From positions 1,071,555 to 1,135,554 of the forward strand of contig KB445802.1 in assembly GCA_000320605.2 (NCBI GenBank): a stretch of 64,000 nucleotides of DNA. The letters run 5' to 3'. A program made the translations under genes and the position numbers. Below are positions 35,201-46,850 of this stretch, in pieces (the first letter of the stretch is position 1; each line of letters starts with the position of its first letter). Source of the DNA: Gelatoporia subvermispora B (Eukaryota > Basidiomycota > Agaricomycetes > Polyporales > Gelatoporiaceae). Below the pieces are notes generated by a model. It was not told the origin of the DNA. It worked only from the letters and a program-made list of their open reading frames with translations, and did not search any database.

Positions 35201-35618
35201 TGACATCGTGGACGGGGCATGTTACGGGCTGCTTGACACCCATGGGACCAACTTGAGCATCCAGCAGCATAGTAACCCGTGACCAGGACGCTCGAGCCGC
35301 AGCTCGCCGGGGTATTGCAAACAGACATATTGCAAGTGAGAGCCAAGACGAACGTATGTACACATAACAGGAGCAAGGATTTCAACGGTCCACGAGGAAC
35401 GTCCGAGATTTGGGTATCATCAGAGCCACTGGCACAGGACAAGAACCACAGGGTATCAAGTTCGGGTATACAGGGAGGCAACACGACAACTTCGCAGCCG
35501 AGGAGACGAGTATCACGTGCAGGGTATTAGGAAACATGGTGTCCGATCGCAGAGAGCAGAGATCCTGACGAGTCGAGTAAAGCGCGATTGCAGCGCATGA
35601 AGGGGCCATTACGCCTCT
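32217..35618. other. Long region without a confident gene
   Basis: GC-rich parts are open on both strands. A plus-strand frame at 33082-33450 and minus-strand frames at 33388-34169 have no recognised domain or supported introns. One minus-strand piece is listed separately (34130-34580). Confidence 0.4.
34130..34580 (-). other. Possible exons of an unrecognised gene with a Cys pair motif
   Basis: The minus strand of 34401-34580 reads a Cys-rich segment (SCPFCAFPCLQDVPLIRFHG ... CTGSNYCPRCG) that could bind zinc. Further downstream (34140-34330) is a Leu/Arg-rich helical stretch (AGILEARNGQIDERADAGLV ... LYVVLDILAHFLRRRARLG). They lie in different frames and I could not join them, so this may be a decayed gene. 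Confidence 0.25.
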
Positions 35619-36143
35619 TCACAACGTGTCGCGTGCGTGGGCGATAATGGGGTAGTTCCGCCCGTTGCGCACGCGGGTCTGTACCCAACATTTGAACGCG
35701 CCCTCCGTCGTTATCTTCGTGCAGCGGGCAGCGCCCACGCCCACCGCCTGGAGTGCGACCGTGAAGCCTATCTTCGCCTCGACGCGCCGCACGAACGCGG
35801 CGAGCGTCACGTCCTCCGGCACGCGCAGCTTCCAGAGATCGTCCGTGGCAGGCACCGCGACCTTGATGATGATCTGCCCGTCCTTCGGCAGCCAGCGCGC
35901 CGCGGGGTCCTCCTGCGTGCCCTGGTCGACGTACGGGAGGAACGAGGGAGGGCTAGGTCGCGCCGCGATGGGCTTCATCCCCGGCGGGATGTTCTCCTTG
36001 CCCGGTGTGCGCCGGACCTCGCGTAGGTGTGCGCTCTTTATGCGCTTCGGGAGGTTGTGGATCGAGGCGAGGACCATCTTGGGGTTCTTGGGCGCCGAGG
36101 GAGCGTGCGTATAGGCGAGTGTGGTTGCGATGGTGGCGGACAT
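35619..36143 (-). CDS. Small protein with a PB1-like domain
   Basis: A single uninterrupted frame from ATG at 36143 gives 174 residues. The N-terminal 75 residues are basic and Pro-rich. The C-terminal half (GQIIIKVAVPATDDLWKLRV, then AFVRRVEAKIGFTVAL) has the pattern of a PB1 domain: a beta strand with an invariant Lys, a second strand, then an amphipathic helix. PB1 domains mediate heterodimers in fungal scaffold proteins. The sequence match is pattern-based only. It is intronless, unlike every other full gene here except the NFKBIL1-like one. GC-rich third positions support coding. Confidence 0.6.
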   Translation of the reverse strand: MSATIATTLAYTHAPSAPKNPKMVLASIHNLPKRIKSAHLREVRRTPGKENIPPGMKPIAARPSPPSFLPYVDQGTQEDPAARWLPKDGQIIIKVAVPATDDLWKLRVPEDVTLAAFVRRVEAKIGFTVALQAVGVGAARCTKITTEGAFKCWVQTRVRNGRNYPIIAHARDTL

Positions 36144-36231
36144 TGTGGTGCGAGCAGTGCGTGGTGGTGGTGCAAAGCTGCCGGAGACGAGCCCAGAGAG
36201 AGTAGCTATGAGGCATCATTGCGGTACAGAC

Positions 36232-37010
36232 GATCCTAGGCTGACACGGCGGTAGTCTGATTGCGGAGGAAACCAGCTCTCGAAGCGCACGTGAGAGGGC
36301 CGGTCCAGATCGAGATGAGAGGATCAGCTTCGTGGCGCACGTACGTCCAGGTCATTGCATTAGTAGGTGGAGGAAGGGGTACAACGTCGGCCACAGATTC
36401 ACCAGACAGTGCATGCAATGCAATGAGTTGGCAAATGCTGTGTCTCCCACAAGGGAGAGATAATCCGGAGAACTCGGCACGTCACGTGCGAGGAGATGCC
36501 CGACCAGGTTGAGATGCGTGCGCCAAGTTCACGGTAGACCAGCCGTCCGGGAGGTTACGTTGCGCAGAACAAGGAAAAGCAGCCACATGTCGCGTAGTCC
36601 ATCGGAATGCAGTGCAGCACGTTGGCCACAAACCACCAGGAGATCGATCAGGAGGGATGCCACATGGGCCGCAGTTACTTCGTGAAGTGGCTATGCTGTG
36701 ACGGTGTACGAGTCAGCGTTCTCCTAGGCTGACACAGCGGTGGTCTTATTGCTGAGCAGTGAGGTAGCCAGTTCTCGAAGCGTACATGGCAGAGGTCTGG
36801 TCCAGATCGAAATGGGAGCCGAATCCACGGTAGTCTTCCCGTCCTGGGGGTAATGTTGCAAAGAAAGCCAGCCACATATTCCTGATCACGAGTGTATTCC
36901 TTCGCCATGAGGTGCAAGATGACTTCGAAGGACAGCTACATTGGGTCGCGCCACGAGTAATGTTTTCATCGAGTGGCTATGCTGTGATGGCAGACGAGTC
37001 AGTTGCAAGC
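36232..37010. repeat. Diverged direct repeats
   Basis: 36232-36330 and 36722-36825 are direct copies (ctaggctgacac, then gcggtagtctgattgc / gcggtggtcttattgc). 36555-36620 and 36850-36915 share ttgc-agaa-agccagccacat. 36685-36715 and 36968-36998 share gtggctatgctgtga and acgagtcag. No frame is kept between copies, so this looks non-coding. Confidence 0.6.
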
Positions 37011-37644
37011 GATAACCACATATAATAATAGAAGCAGATCGAAACGTGTCAGCTTTCCGTTCTGTACCTGCATCCTTGAGCGGTTCCTCCCGACAAGGTT
37101 TGCCGGAGAATATACCTGGACAAGGATGCAGGTAGGGGGATCACCGAGGAGGTCCTCTCCCAGTAGAAATTGTCATCGCACAGCTATCCGCAGCCTACCC
37201 CATGACATTTGCTCACCTTGTAGCGCCCAGTTGCTCGTAGAAGCGTGTACATGTGTTTCCTTGAAGTGCGTACATGTGTCTCCTCGGACTGGAAGTCAAT
37301 TCACCACAAACCACAAAAACGCGCAGACTCTGAACTGAGCCTGCCAGTGGCGTATACGGCTGCTTGTCGCATGTATTGCATTGCTCCATGCGCGTGTCTA
37401 CGGTTGAGACTGAAGGCCTTGTGTGGATTTTGAGGAGAGAAGGATGTGGCCACGAAAGACCCTGAGCGATGTATGAACAAGACAAGTACCTGCGCAGCCA
37501 CGACGGAACGTGGCCACCTGCCTGCTTGTCGCGTCAACACGGCCAAATAACGCGCATTTTAGTATGCGCATTTTAGCGCCGACGCCACCATTTCTTTGCG
37601 CTGGAGTTTTCTTCTTGACGTCCGCATTGACGAGGCCCCTATAG

Positions 37645-40600
37645 ATGGGAAACAACATGAGTTCTCAAATCCCTTCGTTTGACGAGAATAGAGCAACTTT
37701 GATACCCGCCATACCATCTGGCACCCCTTCAAAGTCCACGAAGACGCCCAAGTCTGATGTCAAGAAGTCGCTCCAGTCAAGCTTAAATGCGAATGCAAAG
37801 AGTGTCTCACATCCCGGAGCCCGAAAGCAGGGGACCGCCGTGGCTACTAAGCCATCAACTTCGCTCGCCATAAATTCCCCGGCGCAAACGAAAGTCAACA
37901 CCGCACAAACAGCCTTGAACCAGAGGCCCGCGCGCCCTCCAGGCCACATCAGCGCTAAATTGGTCCGCCGGGACATTCCACCTCTGGCAGATACCATGTC
38001 AAGCACGGAAATGAACTCGAACAGTGCTGCCACTGCACACGCAGCGCTTCCACAGATAGCACAGCCCGCTAATGTTACGCCACCCAAGGAGACACTGCCC
38101 TCGAGCCCAACACGAGGTCCGAGTGGCGGACTTGGCCACCCAGTAGCCTCCGGCTCGAATATTCAGCTCCCTATAAAGTCGCCATCGAGACATATTGAGT
38201 TACCCATAGACATGTACGAACAACACGACTATATACAAGACGACTCTTGGATGGACGTGTACGTCGAGAACGAGCCCCATGTCCTCCAGTACCCTACGCT
38301 CGGATTGGGCGCGGAGATCCCGGCTCCAGCGAACCAGTGAGTCTTACCCCTGAATAATATTATGAATGAGTCTGACGCAATGCAGCATGCATTTGACCCT
38401 GGCGCACTCCACGTACACTGACGGGTGAGTCGCCAAGTCTTTAGGGCCCACGAAGTTGAGAGATACTCACGCACCCATAGTGTTCAGCAGTTTTTGCTCC
38501 AGGCAGGAAATGCTGAGCAATTCGATGAGAACGAAAGCGTGCACAAGGCTGTGGAGAAGCTCGGTCTCAGCGACCAATACCAGAGAATCCCCGGTATGAC
38601 CGTCGCACTCATGCCGCATCAGACTATCGGCGTCGCTTGGATGCTCGAGAAGGAGAGAGGTGCCCAGCAGGGCGGCTGTTTGAGCGACGAGATGGGACTC
38701 GGAAAGGTCTGCTAAGTATCCACTGTTTCGGGACATTTGCTGATGTAGTTACCGACAGACCGTCCAAATGTGCGTCAGATCTGGACTATATGCGCTCTGA
38801 AACTGACTATATGCGCTCGAATCTTCGCATATATACATCCTACAGAATCTCACTTATGATCGCGAACCGCTCTCGGGACCCGCTCTACAAGACGAACCTC
38901 GTTGTCGCTCCACTCGCATTGCTTGACCAATGGCTGCTCGAAATCGAGACGAAGACTGACTGTGACCTGAAGTGTCTCATCTATCACGGTCGGTTTTCCG
39001 CTACAACATAGATTGCCTCGGATGCTAACATCCCATATTGGCAGGGCCCAACAAACCGAAGAAAGTTGCCGATTTGCTGAAGTACGATGTCGTTTTGACG
39101 ACGTATACGGTAGCCATCGTGTATGATTAAGCAAGCTGTAGCAGTCCTGACTTCTTTCTAGACACTCGCTCTCGAATGGCCTGATGAAGAGGAACAAGAG
39201 CGAAAGGCGAAGCGACAGAGGAAGAGCAAGGGTGGTGATGGCTTCATCGTCGACGATCTTGCCGAGGATAGTAGACCTAAGGGCAAGAAGAAGAGAGAAC
39301 GTCAGTATCATTCTTCTCTTTTCATGCAGCTGCTGACAAGTGACACTGAAATAGTTGGGCCGCTGATGCAGACGCATGTTAGTAGCATGTAATGGCTTTC
39401 ACTTGGCGAGCACTAACAGTGGATGTTCGTTCAGTGGTACAGGGTCATCCTTGACGAAGCTCAGAATGTTAGGAATAAGCGGACCCGTATGTATACCCAG
39501 CACTTCTGTCATGACATGCCTGACCAGATGTCCAGGGGGCTCCCGAGCTGTCACGCAATTGGATGCCAGATTTAGGTGGTGCCTCACCGGGTATATCTCA
39601 GAGACTTCCGATTATCGGATTTCCACTCACAGCATTGTGCAGGACCCCGATCGTCAACTCGCTTTCCGACGCCTACGGTCTCCTGCGTTTCTTGCGCATC
39701 CGCCCGTGGTGGGACTGGAATGAGTTCAACGCGAGGATAGCGTTGATTGAGAGAAAGTCGCGTAAGTTCACTCATTGAGATTCATGGAAATGGTATTGAG
39801 GTGTGTCCGGTAGCTCAATTGGCCGCCGAACGACTGCAGGCAATCTTTCAACTCATGCTCCTGCGCAGGACGAAGAACTCGGTAAGCTGCCTTCACCTTC
39901 TCTATTGCAATATTGACCGTTTTGTCCTCGCTTCCCTAGATGCTGGACGGGAAGCGCCTCATCGAGCTCCCAGACAAGGAAGTCAACCTTGTCAAACTGC
40001 AATTTACCTTAGAAGAACGCGACATCTACAAGATGGTAAACTCACTGTTCATCCACTTCCGTGAAATCTGACGCAAGAATTGGCCGATGCAGGTCGAGCA
40101 GAGGTCGCAGGCTATTTTCAACAGATACCTGCGGGCGGGCACCGTTCTCAAGTGAGTAAACAACCCTGCGTCTCCGGTCAACTTATTAACGATCCGCGTA
40201 TAGGAACTATCACCAAGGTCTGATTAGCTAGTTGACTTCGTTTCGCGCGTACTGACATACCCGCAGTCCTTGTTTTGCTCCTCCGCTTGCGTCAAGTCTG
40301 CTCTCACCCGTGCTTAATCCATGAGAACGTCGAGGCCTTCGTCGAGGGCAAGCTTCTCGCAGACAAGCAGTACGACCTTCGCTATGAGCTCGAGCGCGCC
40401 CGCCAGCTGGTATCTCCGGAATTTGTCGAGAACATGAAGGCGCATTTCAAGCTCATGATGATGGAGCGTGTGGAGGCGGAGAAGCAGGTGAGCATATGCC
40501 TGTGTTTTCACTAAATCTTTCTGACATAGACGTTTGCAGTCCGCAGATGCGGTGATTGAGGACGAAGAATGCCCCATCTGCTTTGATGCCTACACAGATC

Positions 40601-42192
40601 CAGTTGTGACTCCCTGTGCCCACCTGTTCTGTCGGGATTGCATCCGTGAGTTTATTCAGTTATATAGGAACTATCTCAGCTGAATACATGGTAGATAACG
40701 TATTGAACATGGAGCATGCCGACGAGGGTGGCGACGGCCAACCGAAGTACAAGGCCGACGAACGCCCGTGCCCGAATTGCCGCGCTGTGATCTCCAGAAA
40801 CAAGCTCTTCTCCCGGCGCGCATTCGAACCCGCTGATGAGGAAGTCGCCGATACCGCTACCACTTCAACTACCACCTCCACGGAGGTCGAGGTCCTAGAC
40901 GTGGACGCGGTCGCAAACTTTGAGTCTGGCAACTCATCGGACGTCGTGGAGAGCCCCCGGTTCGTCCGCGGGAAGTCTCTTCGCAAGCGCAAGCACCGGC
41001 ACATCTTGGATGACTCCGATGTGGAGTTCGTTGATGACGATAGCATGAGCGACTTCATCGTTGAGAGTGACGAGGACGAGGAAGAGAAGGACGCCCGTCG
41101 CGCGCACAGGAAGCGCCTGGGCAAAAGGCGCGCGGCTATGGTCCTTGACTCCGACGAAGAGATGGAATACGACGACGATGTGATCTGTGGCACCAAACCC
41201 GCCCCTATCGACGTGCCCATGGCAGACATCAAGATGATGCCAAAGTTCTTGCCGTCGACGAAGATGAAGGTGCGTACGCTTTGAACGATGTTGAGTGTAG
41301 ATCTAATGAAGATGCAGTATATGATGGAACTGCTGATGACCTGGGCGAACGAGCACCCTGAGGAGAAGGTCAGTCTTGCTTTGCCCCTTTGGCACGGCAC
41401 GTGACTGACAGCGACAATGCAGACCCTTGTGATCTCCCAGTGGACACAGTGCCTGCAGCTTGTGTCAGACTACTTGACGGAACACAGTTTCCTTCACGTG
41501 AAGTGGGTACCCCTATCAGGATCAAATGTCGATAGATATTTGACCGACGTCTACTTAGGTACCAAGGCGACATGAACCGACGCAAGCGTGATCAGGCGGT
41601 CAGAGTTTTCATGGCCAAGGACAAGGCCACAATCATGCTCATGAGGTACGTTGGGTGCTAAAATTCCAGCGGACGGCAGTGACTGACCTCCTGCCCGTCA
41701 GCCTGAAATGCGGAGGCGTCGGTCTCAACCTCACTCGGGCAAATCGTGAGTACACAATCATTCGTATCAGAGTTCTCTACGGTTAACAATTGCATTACAG
41801 GGGTGATTTCTCTGGATCTGGGCTGGAGCGAGGCTGTGGAGAGCCAGGCGTTTGACCGCGTCCATCGCCTCGGACAGACGAGAGCATCGCATATCTACCG
41901 ACTTGTGATCTCCGACACCGTCGAGGATCGCGTCCTGGCGCTACAGGAGCGCAAGAAGAACCTTGCGGATGGAAGTCTGGGAGAGGGAACTGGACGGAAG
42001 ATGAATAGTGAGTACTTGCTCTTACCTGCGCTTATCACGATAACGCTGACCCCGTACCTCTCAAGGACGAAGCGTCCGCGAGCTGGCCTACTGTGAGTAT
42101 CGGTGTGATCCGTCCCCCTGAGATCCAAGAGCTGATGAATGGATGTAGTGTTTGGCCTGGATCATAGAGGCCATGCGCTCGACAATAATTAA
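37645..42192 (+). CDS. SNF2-family ATPase with RING finger (ULS1/RAD16-like)
   Basis: Nuclear DNA-dependent translocase with an embedded E3 ligase RING, the layout of ULS1 (SUMO-targeted) and RAD16 (nucleotide excision repair). Twenty-five exons join in frame (1085 residues): 37645-38336, 38386-38424, 38481-38706, 38759-38769, 38846-38988, 39045-39109, 39162-39300, 39355-39377, 39420-39486, 39536-39590, 39643-39761, 39814-39881, 39940-40035, 40093-40151, 40204-40217, 40267-40487, 40540-40645, 40695-41269, 41318-41368, 41423-41502, 41559-41645, 41702-41745, 41801-42007, 42066-42092 and 42149-42192. Order: Ser/Pro-rich N terminus, Walker A DEMGLGKT, motif II DEAQ, CLTGTPIVNS, RING (CPICFDAYTDPV, CAHLFCRDC, CPNC), a long acidic/basic insert, then helicase C with ISQWTQ, SLKCGGVGLNLT and FDRVHRLGQ. 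No HIRAN domain was seen, which argues against RAD5. Confidence 0.92.
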
Positions 42193-42716
42193 AGCAAGAC
42201 CATGGAACGCTATTCTCGTACGTGTCTCCTCGAAGCAAATCTCTGTATTCAAATCCGCTCTGCCGTCGCCTGGTGCGCCTTGTTCAATCGAATTGCTTTC
42301 CTGAACTTTGCACTCTGTATGCTATTGTACATGACGCGTATATTGCCCAGTCCCTGTAGACCTAGCGATCGTAATGTACTTTAGCCTTCCAATTCATACG
42401 CATATAGCTGCCGGTTTATTTCTGACTTATGTGCGAATTTTTTGTCGCATTCTCCTTGCCTTTGTCATTGTACTCGTCATTCTGTTTGTATCAATGTTTT
42501 CTCCCTCATGCATGTGCTATGTTGTCGCCGAAGATGCGGACGAATACATGTGGTTCGGCCTTGCAGTAGATGTTCCGGGCCGAGAACCGGCGGCGGGAGT
42601 CTGGGCTATTTTTTCGGACTCCGCCGGGAGTCCGCCACAATCTTAGTTCATCGTCCTCCGTCGACAGCGACTAGCACGAGTCGACGTCTGGCTGCCCCAG
42701 TCTGTTGTCGAGCGCG
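42193..42716. other. Promoter region, no gene
   Basis: Between the ULS1-like stop and the next ATG. Pyrimidine-rich just before 42717, as is common before fungal start sites. Confidence 0.5.
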
Positions 42717-45700
42717 ATGAGCGCGTACTACCCCGACGCCCGCGACCGCCGCTACCCTATCTCTTTTGCTCCCGCGCACCATGTCTTTCCAGTTGCATCA
42801 CCCGCCATCGACACCACTCTCACCAATATTGATCCCAATACTGTGACCCCCAACCCTTCGCACGCTCTCGGCAATGGCATGGACGAAGTGGCGGCAGATG
42901 CGGACGCGGAGTCCGCCCCGAGCGACCCATCCCGCAGGTGCTCAGTCCGGGGGTGCCAAGCAGTGCTTCCGCATGGGTACAGCTTGAAGATGTGCGAATC
43001 GTGTCGCGGACGACACCGGATTTATGCCACTACGAAGAGGCAGAAGCGCAAGATGGAGAAGGCTGCGCTCGGTGCGCAGGTCGCCGCCCAGGGTCTCGCG
43101 TGGATGCCCCAAGACCAAGACGAGGAGCAGCCACGGCATGGGCAGTGCATTTTGGAGGTTGGGACACGTCAGAAAACGCGTCCGGTGGAGGTGAGTGTCG
43201 GTGATATTTGTAATTGCCTTCCATTGTTTCTGGTACACGTCTTCTGCTGTTCCCTCACCCAGTACTGTGTTATATATATGCGCGTATTCATAGCTTTTCA
43301 CTCATGGGTGAGCGGGTGCCTTTGATCAGAGGCCGAATATGACCCACTTTTCTTGACCTATCAATTTCGGAACTGGTGAAATGTCTTAATCACTCTCCGC
43401 CAATTTCTGGGGTCTCTGTAATCCGGCGAAATGCCTCATAAGTGCCCCTTGGACTTGCGAACAGTTCTTTTTAAGCTCTGGCTCAATATTCAACCGCGTG
43501 TATACACTGCGACACCCTTTATTGATGTCTACATACCAGGTCGCGCATGCTACTCCTGTTGCTCCAGTGCATCCACCAATCCAACCTTCTCATACGCCAC
43601 CAACACACGTCCCGAATACATATCCCTACTCTGCGTCCGCATGGGAGCAATCCGCACTTGATCCCCGACTCTTCTCGCATGCCATGCAGCCCGCATCCCC
43701 TCCACTTAATCTACCACCACCCCACACTGGTCACTCCGAACTCGCCAACGCATTAACGCTCCCCCCTCCCTCGAGCAGTGTGTCCCCTGGCGTCGCTTCC
43801 TCACGCCGCACACCTTCGCCTGTGCCCATGCTCGTCCCAGTGCACAACGAGCCTCTGCCTGAAGGTGCACGCGAGGAAGATGCGCTGCCTCCGCGCTACT
43901 GCTCCATTAAAGGTTGCAAGGCACTTGTATCCGGGAGCTCCTTCTTCAAGATGTGTCAGCCGTGCCGTGACCGGTACCGCAGCTATGGTACGACAAAGCG
44001 AGCCAAGTGGCGGCGCGAGAAAGACAAAGCAGTCGCGGCGATGATGAAGAGTGGATCGGAGAGCGGCGATGGTCTTGTAGCGCAGGCGACGGGTCAGACG
44101 GTACCCAGCGCTGAAGGCGACCCAATGAACCCACAGCTACCCCCGCGCATGTGCACGGTGTCGCATTGTCGCGCGGTCCTCCCGGGGACGTATCCATACC
44201 TACGCTGTGAGCGGCACCGCGTTCAGAACCGGCACCACAGTCGATTGAAGCGTGTGCGGGATAAGGAGAGCAAGGCGCAAGCGTGGGACGAGTGGAGTGC
44301 AGCGCTCGCAACGAACGGGACTGGGGCGACACATGCTTCGCACGAGCAGTCTTTGCAGGATCAACACATATACACGATGGAGATGGAGGAGGAACTCGAA
44401 CTCGACCAGTCTTCCGGAGTTATTGAGGCCAGCCCGGCGGGTGCACCACAAGCGGGGGTTCCGCCCGCCGCGCGAGGTACGAGGCGGACAAACCATGTCT
44501 GCAGCATTCGTACATGCTGCAATTTGCTGTCGCCACACACACCGTGGAAAATGTGCGATGAATGTCGCGCGCGAGACCGTGCGACGCGCAAGGACAAGGC
44601 CTCGCGTAAGACCGGCAAGGAGGAAGCTGATAAGGATGCGCAGGGAGATGTGGATGGTGAGGACGGGGGCTTATCACAGCCCGCTCAAGACGAGCAGAAC
44701 ACAAGCACGACAGCACAAGATGCGGCATCGGTGCAAGACATCGTCATGCCTATACCTCCGCCAGCTGCTCCCGTTGAGACGAGCCCAGTAACGGGCGAGG
44801 CATCCGCTAGCTCATCGACCAACCTGATCTTCATGGATCCCATTCTCCCTGAAGCTTCTCGGTCTGCATCCGCTTCAGGATCTGCAGAACAGCCTCCGGA
44901 GGTACCGCCGGCTGCCAGTGGCAAAAGGCGTACGTCTAGGCGCAAAGACAAGACAGCGAAATCAACAAGTGAGAGTGAGAAGCGATCCGGAGGGGAACCT
45001 GGTCCATCGACGAGCGCTGCATCCTCGAGCACATCTCACTCCGCTGGCGCGTCATCCTCTGCGACGGGTACGGCCGACGCGCCCCAGCAATATGGCACGC
45101 ATATCCCCCCTCCTTATCCGATACCATACTACGTCCACCCTTCGTTCATGCCCGCGTATCCTGGGACCAATCCCACGCAGTACACTTACGCTCCGCCCTA
45201 CCCACCACGTCCGTACGTCCCCGGAATGTACCAACCGTCGCCCTTCCCGCCGTATGCGCAACCATACGCATACCCCGCACAACCGTACCCGGCCCCTTAC
45301 CCCGCTCAGACGTATGCTACACCAGCTGCGGCTGCGACGTCGCAATCACCTCCTACTCCGCCTTCATTACCTGTGTACACCGCTTCGTTCGTCGCGCGCC
45401 CCGACCACGGCGACACATCATTCGGTCCGCCCGAGAGCGCACCCACTACGCATTATGCCACGTTCTCAGCGCGCACGGGCGAGGACTGCACCGCGCCACC
45501 ACGAGCTCCGCGAAGGCGGGCGCTTGGGGGTTCGAACAAGCGTCCTCGAGAGGACGAAGCGGAATCGCCGCCGATGGCGTCGCTCATGCTGCCCCCCATA
45601 GCGAACTCGGATGGTGCGAGAAGCTACGAGTCTAACACGTCCGCGGCTGAGGGCGAACACAGCGGAAACGGCATGAGCGGGACGCAGGAAAGTACCATCG

Positions 45701-45976
45701 TCACTTTGGTGAGTATGTGCGCCGGGTTCGTGCGAGTATTTTGTCCGGGCACGGTTGGCTGACGATAGTGCTGCCGTCACTTTGCAGACGTGCAGCAATC
45801 CGAACTGCCATCGAACACTTCCTTCGGGGACCGTCGGCTCGCTGTGTGCGCGCTGCAGGGAGCGTATGCGCAAGAAGCAGATGAAGGCAAAGCAACGCTT
45901 TAGGCTCGAGCCCCGCGCGTTATTGGGCCGTTCGTCGGTTCATCATTCGACGGAAGGCACCCCTCATAGCGATTGA
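42717..45976 (+). CDS. Protein with five C-x4-C-x12-C-x2-C/H modules
   Basis: Exons 42717-43190, 43540-45708 and 45788-45976 join in phase 0 to give 943 residues. Five short modules share exact spacing C-x4-C-x12-C-x2-C: at about residues 75 (CSVRGC...CESC), 279 (CSIKGC...CQPC), 363 (CTVSHC...CERH, last Cys replaced by His), 479 (CSIRTC...CDEC) and 883 (CSNPNC...CARC). Each is followed by an Arg/Lys-rich helix such as RGRHRIYATTKRQKRKM. This suggests small zinc-binding, nucleic-acid-contacting units. Between modules 4 and 5 lie Ser-rich and Pro/Tyr-rich disordered stretches and a likely nuclear signal (SNKRPREDE). The 349-nt first intron is long for this genome and may hide a small exon. I do not know a named family; a transcriptional role is inferred. 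Confidence 0.8.
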
Positions 45977-46329
45977 GGAGGCGGTGACATCTGCAGTGTC
46001 GCCTCTGACGCAAGTGGTGACACGCTGACCTCGTCTCAATATGACAAAGGACTTTGGTGCTCAAGAGACAAGTCATTCACTGTGAAACGTTAAATCTTAT
46101 TAGACTGTCCATGTATTAGTACGCTTTCGCCGCTAACTGCCTCGATAATCCATGTATACTAGTCACGGAGAAATTTGATGCTCCTAAGTTTACATTACTC
46201 CTGATCGCATGGGTTGACACAACGTCGTGGCTAGAGATAATTGTCGAGGTTATCACCAGCAAAACTACCATCTCTGGTTTTCCTCGGAGTATGTGGAGCA
46301 GACAGTGCAGCATGTCAGCGTATTAAGGC
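45977..46329. other. Intergenic, nothing recognised
   Basis: 3' flanks of two convergent units; no gene or repeat seen. Confidence 0.5.
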
Positions 46330-46850
46330 TTAGAATGTCACACTATCTGCTTCGTATTTAAGATATGCTTCGTCTCTAAGATAGAAGGTCTCGTATATTC
46401 CAGATTTACTCCAGAGGATTCCCTCGGCTTCGTGTTCGCCCATGCACTCTACAGAGCGGAAACATCTCTTCAAATATGGACGAGAGCGCTGCAACAGCTT
46501 CTGCAGGAAATAGGTCTGTTGCTCGATTGCTAACACGCTCTCCAATAAGTAGACACAGTCGAGTACAATGAGGGGTGCGATGAAAGGATTTTGCATGCGG
46601 AAGAGCCACCGGAATCTCTCCGACTCGTCTTCAATAATGTCGCAAGTAGTGATGACAGGCCAACTTCTGGTATGTATGGCTGTACACACAGGAACGTTCC
46701 TTGAGCGAGAGGCCAATGTGTCCCTCCGATAGCTTACGGTTTGGTGTCCAGTCATGAGTTATGTAGTAGTGGATAGTGAGAATCAGGAGTGTCCGCTGTA
46801 GAGCGAACATGACACGAGCGCAGGCCGGCAGTACCGGATCTTCATCTTCA
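46330..46850 (-). pseudogene. Broken member of orphan subfamily I (related to G1/G4)
   Basis: The minus strand from about 46830 reads ACARVMFALQRTLLILTIHY, then RKLSEGHIGLSLKERSCVYS, matching ACARVAYAAQRTLLTILLHH and KELSEDDAKTPLNERFFVYS of G4. After a frame change near 46650 the other frame reads ESERFRWLFRM ... LLESVLAIEQQTYFLQKLL, matching SGRFRWGFFM ... LLIKAMLAIEQHTHILHSIL. The upstream exons are not recognisable. It is a 3' fragment with at least one frameshift, 22 kb from the intact cluster. Confidence 0.7.

Noticed and set aside
39811..39835. tRNA-like text 'ggtagctcaattggc' resembling a D arm
   Set aside because: It lies at an intron acceptor and exon of the ULS1-like gene; no matching anticodon or T arm follows.
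44936..45601. Overlapping Arg/Pro-rich frames on both strands
   Set aside because: Shadows of the Pro/Tyr-rich coding region of the five-module gene.
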